DNA from: Candidatus Poribacteria bacterium
GTDB taxonomy: Bacteria > Poribacteria > WGA-4E > PCPOR2b
Direction: 5' to 3'
Assembly: GCA_022567695.1 (NCBI GenBank)
Contig: JADFGN010000014.1
Coordinates: 1-32,677 of the forward strand
DNA: 32,677 nt
Shown in pieces: positions 17,401 to 23,882 of the stretch. The notes beneath the pieces were generated by a model, which saw only the letters and a list, made by a program, of their open reading frames with translations, was not told where the DNA came from and ran no database searches. How positions within the stretch are numbered: the first letter of the stretch is position 1; every line of letters starts with the position of its first letter. Position numbers and translations under genes: made by a program.

Positions 17401-17779
17401 TGGCACATATCAATTCCGTTTGACCGCAAGCGACCTTGACGGGAATGAATCTCAGCAAGAAATTGAAGCCCGTGTCCATAAACTGCTTCAGTTACTTAGA
17501 GCGATGAATTATCCGAATCCATTCAAGCGTGAGACAACGATCACTTGCGAACTCACAGGCGTTGCCGACGAAATGACCGTCAAGATCTACAGCCTATCCG
17601 GGCGTCTGATCCGAGAATTCAAGGAAGATGCTTCCGCCGGATTTATGATGATGCCTTGGGATGGCTATGATGAAGACGGTGAAGAGGTCGCAAACGGTGT
17701 TTACTATTGTAAGATTCGCGTTAAAATGGAGGGAGAGAAAGACCTCACGGAGTACATCAAGATGATGAAGCTGAAGTAG
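11492..17779 (+). CDS. Gingipain-like C25 cysteine peptidase with type IX-type sorting domain (PorU-like)
   Basis: A very large secreted protein. Residues about 1-38 form a signal peptide with the hydrophobic core FHVLGFLLCFAFFNGL. A region resembling the C25 propeptide follows (LPVSRVILGVPPDTNFRIEV). The C25 peptidase domain spans about 700-1080 with catalytic His951 in AQYAGHGG and Cys985 in VLSCYNGYFD. It ends in the usual TLFGDPAMKL. Next come beta-rich, probably Ig-like and CARDB-like regions. The last about 90 residues start with NYPNPF, include KIYSLSGRLIREF and end WDGYDEDGEEVANGVYYCKI, a FlgD-like type A sorting domain. The order matches PorU, the sortase of type IX secretion, or a secreted gingipain-like protease. 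GAGGAGGT lies about nine bases before the ATG. A PorV-like gene lies about 1 kb downstream, which favours the PorU reading. Confidence 0.88.
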   Translation: MNNQKVQGYKARGNFTFHVLGFLLCFAFFNGLTLNAHSALNAKSDSSGITVELNLPELKTTTVEHNGIRYQTVSYDDSGFTNEAGNPRLPVSRVILGVPPDTNFRIEVQLATNKTQQGYRLLPVPHFVSQPRNSISTPNPVEEIQTPVEEWREDGPAYRTGGSYPHDLARIVYDGYLRSQRLIYLELHPVQYDARTRLLRIHPRMVVRVHFENQFSRPTPSYDQSSSSSQIYSAPIVQEPERFERTFQHLILNYDEAKRWRLPRGKNNRTPMAPAARQATTTMRYKILVDETGIYRLTSDDLRQKWGIELRDVDPRYLHLQRYDTARGNESQEIPIYVHGEGDGRFDRGDYIDFLGLDAKDRYTRWNVYWLSVEKTRGVRVSELNASPADPTATIVPVFRSKNHFEEDHLTSNLEHVHPEDVSPDDKHGWFEALDFWFWTGIKNSSDFDKKDLEFPLYDLAQSFAQPKIQVTLQGGTPANHEILVSLNDVRIGGKSAKWERQNFTTIERTLRVWDNLRDITKGDMNVMSLARVDTTSEDDTTRYPYHVYINSFDVEYTRLLKAVNDYLEFSSPASKESYSIRRRRKLEYTLQAFLSPDIEIFEYDGERLISKLQNPKIARVVLERAERDRLRAIFQSNVERGEDEEALEEIFDIPRIAYNATFQFPDTRNAKFIAVSSAGVREPVHVEAVLPSDLLSNSNGADYLIISHPVYFEPAQKLVAWRSTPKGGGFRAKVIDVTQIYNIFSNGMVNPQAIKEFLKYAYENWTSPALSYVAIMGDGTYDFRGIDEELYPEAPEVMGYIPTHYIWTSSFGRTSTDHWYTTVSGFDELPDFFIGRLSAETLDHANAIVDKIVNYERSRPNGNWRRQIISVADDEVNNSGDFIFKKSLTEIAQSRTLLGYETIKIFLEDVIDMVEANPQNFPGKLPQRVAKDMVIEALSQGGIIAQYAGHGGRIVWAHEAIFDNAAIDLLDQTDHLPFMLVLSCYNGYFDAPGEPSMAEKLLRKDRGGIIAMLSATRLTYGSGNDALNRIIFDDIFKRNERELGAISFNSKVELLMQEGLGQIDVMMAYTLFGDPAMKLAMADYEMQPKIETNTVAPGGTLRVAPGQIYEADYDSRLKQKTFTPFPNFNGKLQVKAIFPGKYKTVEGKEGPVEFYTGDVTVTEELSVTNGRFSGISITVPKEISAGTAHVEYYAENATHIAVGGESFTVLVPKILDVQPEVVTDTTFRISAQVSDELGDKGIKEVTLDWRNPIVRQWQTETMVPDSSRGEGWYTVSQPLPLSANGDTIRYQIVVVDTDGRRVESETLRFRPFVFPDLRVVDTASFSDEPLIYYRYSSEANAWTLNADIEQVEDVELKDSVEVAFFEGNPDLDEDNVVDADAKLIGQTQLRPTAWSRRNPLEPNENSTQSSSSPLRTYQEDPLNTNWIATATIQHELSMGNYELFVWVDAVWESDTSNQETTSVPRGKVREGDETDNISVRRIQVNGTLIGKGDVRAFSQDGVIDFRVPSSAIVQPAVLTITPLKVQEEGAGFNLALTGRQPSLKPIALPNGSDAAAYHVTLDDESPNLKLNQPIPVEIRFDLDALKASIRDELFGSVEEDSAFQPSIIALDPDQIAAINEGAEQRAQEIGAYLWIDTLGKWVRLDSELVTSANRLMQTQTVVANVRESNHGNGEIGNATVASTEATPGKRVLLFTSPNTYRSLIGKDGNPLEVLNPNETINQFQDSQNFSGGVSIEIEPGERAFQFGDVLTFQVAQSSSETNGGSSFYASSFREQNRGTGTIQYIRLASNSEMPADGWVILLVDSQRFQVEGQKTGILSRNNQPILGVVGEEFTYSEFGLTLKITSGKWNFEAGDSFRFETKEVGRIRAEIPMLGRTALMRSDDTIPPDIQLTIGRQNFVDGDPISPEPLIQATLGDDNGIDYITRPIRLEVSQDNREFKLIPETEYRLIHRTGANQVVLNYQSPKLEPGTYQFRLTASDLDGNESQQEIEARVHKLLQLLRAMNYPNPFKRETTITCELTGVADEMTVKIYSLSGRLIREFKEDASAGFMMMPWDGYDEDGEEVANGVYYCKIRVKMEGEKDLTEYIKMMKLK

Positions 17780-18014
17780 TATAGTAGCCGAATTTGCAAA
17801 AATTTGGATCTGAACATGGGCTCGTTTCAGTCTTTAATCTGTGTCCTACCCATTCGCCTATCGTGAGACCATGGTAGCATGAAAACGGTCACTGTGCTAT
17901 ACTTAAAGGAGACATTAAACAGGAGCAAGGAAATCCTGCGGGACCTTTCAGGAACTCCAACCGATTTGGATCGCATGGTAGTCAAAAGCAATTTTCTGCC
18001 AATAAAATTCAGGC

Positions 18015-18036
18015 ATTATCAAAAATAATTGATAAT
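18015..18036. promoter_or_regulatory. Palindromic operator-like site upstream of the toxin-antitoxin pair
   Basis: ATTATCAA and TTGATAAT are perfect inverted 8-mers separated by six A/T bases. They end 16 bp before the antitoxin ATG. Toxin-antitoxin operons are commonly autorepressed at such sites. The rest of the 17780-18052 gap holds no confident gene. Confidence 0.4.
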
Positions 18037-18052
18037 AGCGAGGTGATAAACA

Positions 18053-18343
18053 ATGGCAATGGAAGTCGGAGAACTCTATGCGCAAGTCGTCAAGTCATTA
18101 TCTGCCGCAGATCGGATCCGGCTGGCAACCCTGATTCTTAATGACATTCCCCCGCAAGCAGTGGTGGACCTCCCCTACGATTTGGAAGAGGAGGACTCAG
18201 AAACCGAGCGGGCAGCGTGGCAAACGTTGTCGGCGGCGGTAAACCAGAAAGTATGGGATAACCCCATTGACGCCGCTGACTGGGACAACTGGCAGCCCCA
18301 GAAGAAACCGAATCGTAAGACGAAAGCCGGGAGAACAAAATGA
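18053..18343 (+). CDS. Putative antitoxin of a MazF-type toxin-antitoxin pair
   Basis: A 96-residue acidic protein with a basic tail. The N-terminal helix ELYAQVVKSLSAADRIRLATLILNDI resembles helices of small bacterial antitoxin-like proteins. The middle is strongly acidic (DLEEEDSETE) and the end is rich in Lys/Arg/Pro. The last codons overlap the next gene's ATG in an ATGA arrangement, so translation is probably coupled. GAGGTG precedes the ATG. I do not recognise a named DNA-binding fold. The antitoxin role rests on its size, charge, overlap with a MazF-like toxin and the palindrome upstream. Confidence 0.65.
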   Translation: MAMEVGELYAQVVKSLSAADRIRLATLILNDIPPQAVVDLPYDLEEEDSETERAAWQTLSAAVNQKVWDNPIDAADWDNWQPQKKPNRKTKAGRTK

Positions 18344-18693
18344 GAAGACTGAGATACCAGCGCGGCGATGTGGCGTTAGCTTTGGTGCCGTTCGCCGACG
18401 CGACGGGAAGCAAACTGCGCCCTGTCGTCGTGGTGGGCAGTGACGCTTTTCACGCCGCGCAGCCTGTCAATGTGCTGGTTGCTCGTATCAGCGGCAACGT
18501 GTCGGCACACCAGACCTCGACCGACTATTTACTACAGGACTGGCAAGCCGCAGGACTAAGACGCGCCAGCGTAGTGACCTCGTTTTTGTTCACACTCGCC
18601 CCGACCGAAATCCACGTCACGATCGGACGCCTCACTGACCGCGATTTACGCGGCGTCGAAACGTGCTTGCGTCTCGCCTTGGACTTGCCGTGA
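18340..18693 (+). CDS. MazF/PemK-family toxin (endoribonuclease)
   Basis: A 117-residue PemK/MazF-like protein. Typical elements are YQRGDVALALVPF at the start, KLRPVVVVGSDAF next (the Arg-Pro-Val strand that carries catalytic residues in the family), DYLLQDWQAAGLRRASVV in the middle and IGRLTDRDLRGVETCLRLAL at the end. Family members cut mRNA and are held inactive by the partner antitoxin. It overlaps the antitoxin gene by four bases. The pair sits between the PorU-like and PorV-like genes, which are otherwise functionally linked. The pair therefore looks like a later insertion; its codons also look richer in G/C than the neighbours. Confidence 0.85.
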   Translation: MRRLRYQRGDVALALVPFADATGSKLRPVVVVGSDAFHAAQPVNVLVARISGNVSAHQTSTDYLLQDWQAAGLRRASVVTSFLFTLAPTEIHVTIGRLTDRDLRGVETCLRLALDLP

Positions 18694-18817
18694 AAAGCAA
18701 CTTAGATGAGGAAAAATTATGAGGTTTACACAACAAAGTTCTAGAAAATCGCTCCTGTTTCATTGTTCACATAGTTAATTGAGGAATGACAAATATCATG
18801 CAAGGAGAACTGAGTCG

Positions 18818-19855
18818 TTGAGCTTTGGAAAGAGGAATATTAAACAACCCATGCATCACCGTTTTTACGTCATCCTTATCTTGGTTGTTCTTCTCAATCA
18901 CACCACTGCCGACGCCGCAAACAAATTCGCCGGGGAATTCTTGACACTCGGCGTCGGCGCACGACCTTTAGGCTTGGGCGGAAGCTTTGCAGCAATCGCT
19001 GATGATTCGACAGCCACTTACTGGAATCCTGCGGGACTTGGGCGTTTGAGCCATTCCGAAGTTGCTTTCATGCATTCCAGCCTTGGTGATTTGGATAGCT
19101 ATGATTTCGTCAACTATATTCACCCGATTGGTAAAAATGGTTCTATCGGCGTCAGTTGGCTACGTGTTGGCATCGACGACATCCCAATTACGAGCCTACG
19201 TGTGACCTCTCGACCTATTGGACCGAGCAATCGTCCAATAGAGGATGGAACTTTTAGCAATACGGATAACGCTTTTATATTTTCCTACGGAAGACGAATT
19301 GGATTGGACCTACTAGACCTATATGTGGGTGGAAATGCTAAGTTGATTTATATCGCTTCCTTCGGCAACACAAATGCCTTTGGGCTGGGCGGAGACCTCG
19401 GTGTTCTCTGGAACACAAACCCTCAGCGATCTAGCCGGTTTTCAGTTGGTGTTGTTGCACAAGATTTCTTTAAGACGAAACTCTACTGGAACACCCCACC
19501 TGATGCTGAAGGGCAGGCATCGAATACAGACACAATCGATCAGAATTTAAGAATCGGTGTTTCTTACAGTCAGGACATTGCCTCCTTAAACAGCCGATTG
19601 CTGTTGACAACCGACACCGATAGTCTCTACTCCTTTGAAATGCACTACGGCGCAGAATACGTTTTCGCTGACCTATTGTCACTTAGGCTTGGCGTTCAGG
19701 AACGCAAGGGCTTGAACACGATTCGCCAACTAACGGCGGGTGCTGGTTTACGGCTCTCTTTCATCACAGGTGCAGCTTTTTCTATTGATTACGCTTTCCT
19801 CAGCAATGACGAGCTTGGAAATAGCAATCGAATCTCGCTGATGACACGGTTTTGA
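18818..19855 (+). CDS. PorV/PorQ-family outer membrane beta-barrel protein
   Basis: The protein has a signal peptide (MHHRFYVILILVVLLNHTTADA in part) followed directly by the family hallmark FLTLGVGARPLGLGGSFAAIADDSTATYWNPAGL. Alternating beta strands then run to a C-terminal strand ending in RF. In type IX secretion PorV binds the sorting domain of cargo and carries it to the PorU sortase at the outer membrane. The ORF track starts at TTG 18779. I prefer TTG 18818 because AAGGAG lies ten bases upstream of it. ATG 18851 is also possible but has no well-spaced ribosome-binding site. It is downstream of the C25/PorU-like gene, with only the toxin-antitoxin pair between. A related FadL-like/UPF0164 barrel cannot be excluded. 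Confidence 0.82.
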   Translation: MSFGKRNIKQPMHHRFYVILILVVLLNHTTADAANKFAGEFLTLGVGARPLGLGGSFAAIADDSTATYWNPAGLGRLSHSEVAFMHSSLGDLDSYDFVNYIHPIGKNGSIGVSWLRVGIDDIPITSLRVTSRPIGPSNRPIEDGTFSNTDNAFIFSYGRRIGLDLLDLYVGGNAKLIYIASFGNTNAFGLGGDLGVLWNTNPQRSSRFSVGVVAQDFFKTKLYWNTPPDAEGQASNTDTIDQNLRIGVSYSQDIASLNSRLLLTTDTDSLYSFEMHYGAEYVFADLLSLRLGVQERKGLNTIRQLTAGAGLRLSFITGAAFSIDYAFLSNDELGNSNRISLMTRF

Positions 19856-19911
19856 AACATATCAGAAAAGAAAACGGATCTCCTGATATTTTAATTTTAG
19901 GAGGTACACAG

Positions 19912-19959
19912 TTGATTCTGATTCCCTCATTCACCTATCTGCCTGTTTCTTTTTCATGA
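19912..19959 (+). other. Possible 15-residue leader ORF coupled to the DUF4159 gene
   Basis: A near-perfect TTAGGAGGT site precedes TTG 19912, which opens a 16-codon frame (stop included) ending in TGA. The TGA overlaps the DUF4159 ATG as ATGA. The DUF4159 start itself has no ribosome-binding site, so translational coupling is plausible. A frameshift error in the sequence is an alternative. Confidence 0.3.
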
Positions 19960-20735
19960 CTCCATTCACCAATTGTTGGATTCGTCCATTCGTCCATCTG
20001 GCATTTTTGCTGTTGCTGTATGTTTTTATTCTCTCTATATTCTGTATAAGCATTCCCGCCTTCGCCAACGGCATTGATGATTCCGATCTCTTTACCTTTG
20101 TTCGGCTGCGATATACAGGAACGAGGTGGCGCGGCAACGGATGGGATGTCGATTGGCCGGCCTCTGATCGCAATTTCATCTGGCATCTCGGACAGGCAAC
20201 CAATATCCCGGTATTCCCTCGCGAGAAGATTGTTCATGTTGGTTCACCGGAGCTTTTCAACTACCCCTTTGCCTACATCTTGGAAGTTGGATCCCTGAAA
20301 TTGACCGACGCCGAGGCGAGGAACTTACGCGAATATCTGTTGCGTGGTGGTTTCATCATGATTGATGATTTTCATGGTGGCCGGGAGTGGCGTAATTTTT
20401 ATCAGCAATTAAAAAAGATCTTTCCAACACGCGAGCCTAAGGATATTCCGATTTCCCACCCCATCTTCCACTGCTTTTTCGACATTGACGAACTGATCCA
20501 GATTCCCGGTTTAGCTTCCTTTTTTAGGGGACGGACGTATGAGCGGGTTGACGGTTATCCCGTCTATTGCCGGGGCGTATATGACGATCACGGGCGTTTA
20601 ATGATGATGATCAATTTCAACACCGACATTGGGGATGCGTGGGAACATGCGGCGGAGGATTTTTATCCACGGAAATACTCAGATATGGCTTATCGGATGG
20701 GCATCAACGCAGTCGTCTATTCATTGACGCATTAA
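19956..20735 (+). CDS. DUF4159 domain protein with N-terminal signal/anchor
   Basis: A 259-residue protein. Residues about 10-37 are strongly hydrophobic (FVHLAFLLLLYVFILSIF) and end in IPAFA, a likely signal peptide. The rest matches my memory of DUF4159: FTFVRLRYTGTRWRGNGWDVDWPASDRNFIW, YPFAYILEVGSLKLTDAEARNLREYLLRGGFIMIDDFHG, and near the end NFNTDIGDAWEHAAEDFYPRKYSDMAYRMGINAVVYSLTH. The domain resembles glutamine-amidotransferase-like ThuA folds, but its function is not established. DUF4159 genes often lie near MoxR-like AAA and VWA-domain genes; none are present here. It lies about 100 bp downstream of the PorV-like gene and could share its transcript. Confidence 0.85.
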   Translation: MTPFTNCWIRPFVHLAFLLLLYVFILSIFCISIPAFANGIDDSDLFTFVRLRYTGTRWRGNGWDVDWPASDRNFIWHLGQATNIPVFPREKIVHVGSPELFNYPFAYILEVGSLKLTDAEARNLREYLLRGGFIMIDDFHGGREWRNFYQQLKKIFPTREPKDIPISHPIFHCFFDIDELIQIPGLASFFRGRTYERVDGYPVYCRGVYDDHGRLMMMINFNTDIGDAWEHAAEDFYPRKYSDMAYRMGINAVVYSLTH

Positions 20736-20807
20736 AGTTTATCCACTGCGTCATTATACCTTGACTCTGTCACATTAAAACCGTTAACCTTAACGAGATC
20801 CTATCCT

Positions 20808-20876
20808 TGTGGGAGCGAGATCCCTCTCGCGATGAACACCCAGCGCACGCATCGAGTCTAGGAAGACTCTCCCACA
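20808..20876. repeat. Short inverted-repeat element (TGTGGGAG...CTCCCACA)
   Basis: TGTGGGAG and CTCCCACA bound a 69-bp segment that also contains an inner hairpin (GCGAGATCCCTCTCGC). It lies in the gap between the DUF4159 and FG-GAP-like genes. Confidence 0.6.
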
Positions 20877-20896
20877 GATGTAACAAAGTCGTAATA
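20877..20896. repeat. Recurring intergenic word TGACAAAGTCGT (copy 3, TAACAAAGTCGT)
   Basis: GATGTAACAAAGTCGTAATA directly follows the TGTGGGAG inverted-repeat element, just as copy 2 follows the MITE-like element at 9482-9636. Confidence 0.45.
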
Positions 20897-20921
20897 CTTT
20901 CTTTCTATGAAAAGGGAAACT

Positions 20922-22322
20922 ATGCGTTTTCGTATCTCGACTCCACAACCTGCGACTCTCTATAAAAAAGTTCCCATCCCCGATGAGTTCATTTCCGTGA
21001 ATGCCGATGGGCAACGCTGGGGTGGAGACATCCGCATCGGCGATCTCACTGGCGATGGCAACGTCGATTTCCTCGTCTATAAATCACTCGGAGGGATCAA
21101 GCCGTGCTTTCTCGGAGCGTTCACGCTTGATGGTGAACCGATCTGGTCTGTCGGCAATAAAGACCTCACGGCAATGGATGCCGATAGTGAGGATATACTT
21201 CAGACAACCTCTCCAGACCGTCCCGGTCCCGTCGCAATCTATGATATTGATCAAGACGGTACAACAGAAGTGATTTGCTTTTTGATCGATTTTGATGAAG
21301 TGGGAGCGGTTTCCCAACCTCTGAGCAGGTGGAATCTTGAAGCAATCGATCTCGTCATCTTAGATGGGAAAACAGGAGAGATAAAACGGCACGCCTCGCC
21401 CGCTGAACTTCGTCAGTGCAACGCTTATGTTGATGGTGAACTCCATCTTTCTAACTATGTTCACCATCGGTTGATGATTGCCAACTTCACCGGAAACTCA
21501 CAACCACAGGATTTCGTCGTCAAGCTTGGTAATGACATACTTGCCTTTAACCATGAACTTGAAATCTTGTGGCAATACACCAATCGGTGGTATCGCTACT
21601 CCAAGCATGCTGCTTATATTCCCGCTGTCGGCGATTTGGATGGCGACGGCAGAGACGAAGTAAACGGCGGGCATTTCGGACTTGACCACGATGGCAACGT
21701 ACTTTGGGAGAAGTATCTCGGTGACAATATGGATGCCGTTCTCGTCGAGGAGTGGGATGGCGATCAGAGTAACGGAAAAGAGGCTATCCTATCCGGGGGT
21801 GGGCAAGTTCTCGATGGGCACGGAAATACGTTGCTCGAACTGGGCATGGAACTCGTTCCACATGGGCAGGAGATTCGCTACGGGAACCTTCGCCTCGACA
21901 CAGCGGGCCCCGAACTCGTCATCCGCTATAACGGACACCATCCCGATCTAATGGTTGTGAGCCACAGCGGCGAGGTGCTCAGTCGATTTCAAGCCGATGA
22001 ATCTCCAAACAACACAGGGTTGGAAATCATCCATTGGAACGGAGAAAATGAAGCAGACCTGATCTATAGTCCGGCTGCGCTTTACGATGGCTATGGCAAC
22101 AAGGTCGTAACGTTTCCCAATCTGCCACCGCCGACAGGAGGTAAGATGGGGTGGTATCACTGCTTTCCTGCAAATGTGTGCGGGGACGAGCGCGAAGAGG
22201 TCATTTTGTATGACCCGCATAGCGATGCGATCTATGTCTATACTCCGCCGCCTTTTGATGCAACGGCTTTTCGTGGGTACAAGCACACACCGCGACAATA
22301 CAATGCACGGTTGATTGATTAA
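20922..22322 (+). CDS. FG-GAP/VCBS-like beta-propeller protein
   Basis: The ORF is 471 residues from ATG 20907. I prefer ATG 20922, five residues in, because AGGGA sits just before it and the first ATG has no ribosome-binding site. Calcium-loop-like repeats typical of FG-GAP/VCBS and rhamnogalacturonan-lyase-like propellers recur: IGDLTGDGNVDFLVY, YDIDQDGTTEVICF and VGDLDGDGRDEV, with further loops after them. Repeated phrases such as LDGEPIWS and DHDGNVLWEKYL fit propeller blades. No signal peptide is visible, which is unusual for these mostly secreted proteins. A polysaccharide-binding or lyase role is possible, but no catalytic residues can be assigned. It stands alone between repeat-rich gaps. 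Confidence 0.7.
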   Translation: MRFRISTPQPATLYKKVPIPDEFISVNADGQRWGGDIRIGDLTGDGNVDFLVYKSLGGIKPCFLGAFTLDGEPIWSVGNKDLTAMDADSEDILQTTSPDRPGPVAIYDIDQDGTTEVICFLIDFDEVGAVSQPLSRWNLEAIDLVILDGKTGEIKRHASPAELRQCNAYVDGELHLSNYVHHRLMIANFTGNSQPQDFVVKLGNDILAFNHELEILWQYTNRWYRYSKHAAYIPAVGDLDGDGRDEVNGGHFGLDHDGNVLWEKYLGDNMDAVLVEEWDGDQSNGKEAILSGGGQVLDGHGNTLLELGMELVPHGQEIRYGNLRLDTAGPELVIRYNGHHPDLMVVSHSGEVLSRFQADESPNNTGLEIIHWNGENEADLIYSPAALYDGYGNKVVTFPNLPPPTGGKMGWYHCFPANVCGDEREEVILYDPHSDAIYVYTPPPFDATAFRGYKHTPRQYNARLID

Positions 22323-22367
22323 TTACCTAATTGATGAGGTCAAAATCAAGAACCGTATCGATCTAAG

Positions 22368-22697
22368 ATGCTCGCCTTAACGTCCTCAGAAAAGGAGTTG
22401 AAGCAAGTCACCATGGAATCTATTATGTTCTCTAAAGTGAAAGCGAACCTGCCTTGGCTAGAAGCTCGGGTGATTGTGAACCAATATTTGCTTTTTCATA
22501 TCGGTAGCGCCTTTATGGCAGGAAATCCAGCACTCGTAGACAAGGACAGTTGTTTGCTTCAGGTGCCGGTATTGTATACAACCACGAAAGGCAATAAAGA
22601 AGTCGGCACATTTTATGTAAAAGCAGACACCAACAAACTGCTACTACCGAAATCGACTCCCAAAGAAGAAATTTACCACAATGCAGAAATTGATTGA
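22368..22697 (+). CDS. Hypothetical small protein upstream of a C39-like peptidase
   Basis: A 109-residue ORF of unknown family. It reads like a beta-rich soluble protein: LPWLEARVIVNQYLLFHIG, then LLQVPVLYTTT and VGTFYVKADTNKLLLP. ATG 22368 is the track's start; ATG 22413 (MESIMF) is also possible, with AAGGAG about 15 bases upstream. Its 3' end overlaps by 17 bases the ATG of the C39-like peptidase gene at 22681, so the two were probably an operon and may work together. I infer no function. Confidence 0.5.
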   Translation: MLALTSSEKELKQVTMESIMFSKVKANLPWLEARVIVNQYLLFHIGSAFMAGNPALVDKDSCLLQVPVLYTTTKGNKEVGTFYVKADTNKLLLPKSTPKEEIYHNAEID

Positions 22698-23156
22698 GAA
22701 AACGCATTATCCGCAAGAATCAGAATATAGTTGTATTCCGGCGTCCATTCGGATGGTTTTTCTGCTTTTGAGAAGGGACTTGGAGAAAGGTACGCCGAAC
22801 TCGATCTGATTAATTTATTGGGGACCAGTCAAAGCGGTAGTCTTTTGGAAAATCTGATGAGAATTTCCAAGTTAGGATTTCAGGTTGAGGTTGTGTCTTC
22901 AAATTTGTCGGAGTTGTTAGCTTACCTCCAAGCTAAGAAAAAGCCCGTTATTGTAGTGGTGTATGCTCAGTACATTCCCTATCTAAACAGTGATAGTTTG
23001 CATGCTGTCGTCGTTGTCAGGCTAGATGCCCAGAACATTTACTTCAATGACCCTTTGCGAGAGGAATACCCCATGATTCTTTCCCATGATGAATTCCAGA
23101 GAGCTTGGAGTGTCTGGGGTAATCTTCTGATTAAGATTGAACGAACCATGAATTGA
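22681..23156 (+). pseudogene. C39-like cysteine peptidase gene with a frameshift
   Basis: The track shows only a 141-residue ORF from TTG 22731. A different frame from ATG 22681 reads YPQESEYSCIPASIRMVF, a typical C39 start with oxyanion Gln12 and nucleophile Cys18. A shift of -1 at the TTTTT run (22756-22760) joins it to the downstream frame, giving RMVFSAFEKGLGERYAELDL and a full-length domain of about 158 residues. The catalytic His (SLHAVVVV) and Asp (YFNDPLREEYP) lie in the second part. Without the shift, the first frame ends at 22809. C39-like proteins include bacteriocin-leader peptidases and non-transporter homologues; this one has no ABC transporter domains. The shift may be a real mutation, a homopolymer sequencing error or, less likely, programmed. 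Confidence 0.65.
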
Positions 23157-23222
23157 TCGCCATGGACGCTGACATCTCCTCGCTGTTGTGTTTGCTGACT
23201 CTCAGTCAATTGTGGTGTGCTT

Positions 23223-23372
23223 TCATGAGATAAGCAGAGTTATTTCTGTTTCAGGATGCGCCAGCGTAATATCATAAATCTCCGCCTCGCCCTCCCAAAC
23301 CACCTGAATGGTTACAAGGTGTATTTGCCATAGACGATAGAAACAGATGGTATTATAATTTCATCATTCAAC
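23223..23372 (-). pseudogene. Possible remnant of an unidentified gene
   Basis: On the minus strand the stretch ending at TGA 23223-23225 reads VTIQVVWEGEAEIYDITLAHPET, protein-like in composition. Just upstream a second frame reads IIIPSVSIVYGKYTL, so one frameshift would join the two. I do not recognise the family and no start is visible. The rest of the 23157-23440 gap is unassigned. A 27-codon plus-strand frame at 23377-23460 also looks protein-like but cannot be placed. Confidence 0.3.
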
Positions 23373-23756
23373 AGATATGATACTCGGTGTGGAGTGGGCA
23401 AAGCACGGAAAGTTGGATATGGAAGCTGAATTGGTTGTTTATGCGTTATATCGGCTGTAAATCGAACTTATTGTCTCACCTTGAAAAAGTCGTGATCGAC
23501 CAGCTGGGAATCAAAAAAGGGACGTTCTGTGATCTCTTTGCAGGAACAGCGAGTGTTGCAGCACACTTCAAACAGCGCGGTTTTCGGATTATTTCTAACG
23601 ATCTGCTTGAACTCTCTTACGTCTTTCAACGGGCGTTGATTGCCAATAATGAAGAACCCGCATTCGCCCGAATTGCCCCAACCCTCGGTGACGTATCGCG
23701 TGAGAGCCTTTCTTCCAATCTATCTCCCTACCATAACGTGAGTTCGACGTAAGCAA

Positions 23757-23882
23757 TTAAACGATAACAGCAGGTAAGTCCCCCAACTGAGGTAAACGGA
23801 TGTTGAGCGAAGGTTTTTTCTCTTGGTAGGTATAAGCAATTAATGCGCTGACAACATTAACCAGAAAATTAAATCCGCTCAT
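23757..23882 (-). pseudogene. C-terminal tail of a transposase
   Basis: Minus-strand frame of about 41 residues ending at TAA 23757-23759: GFNFLVNVVSALIAYTYQEK, then KPSLNIRLPQLGDLPAVIV. The FNF...SALIAYTYQEKKPSL pattern resembles the C-terminal end of DDE-type insertion sequence transposases. I cannot assign the family from memory with confidence. The stop is about 20 bp inside the left inverted repeat, the normal place for a transposase gene's end. The gene stops resembling a transposase at about 23877, where the four-helix-bundle fragment begins on the other strand. Confidence 0.5.

Noticed and set aside
17879-18028. 49-codon ORF between the C25 gene and the toxin-antitoxin pair
   Set aside because: No ribosome-binding site, unknown sequence, and its end runs into the palindromic operator-like site; cannot be supported.
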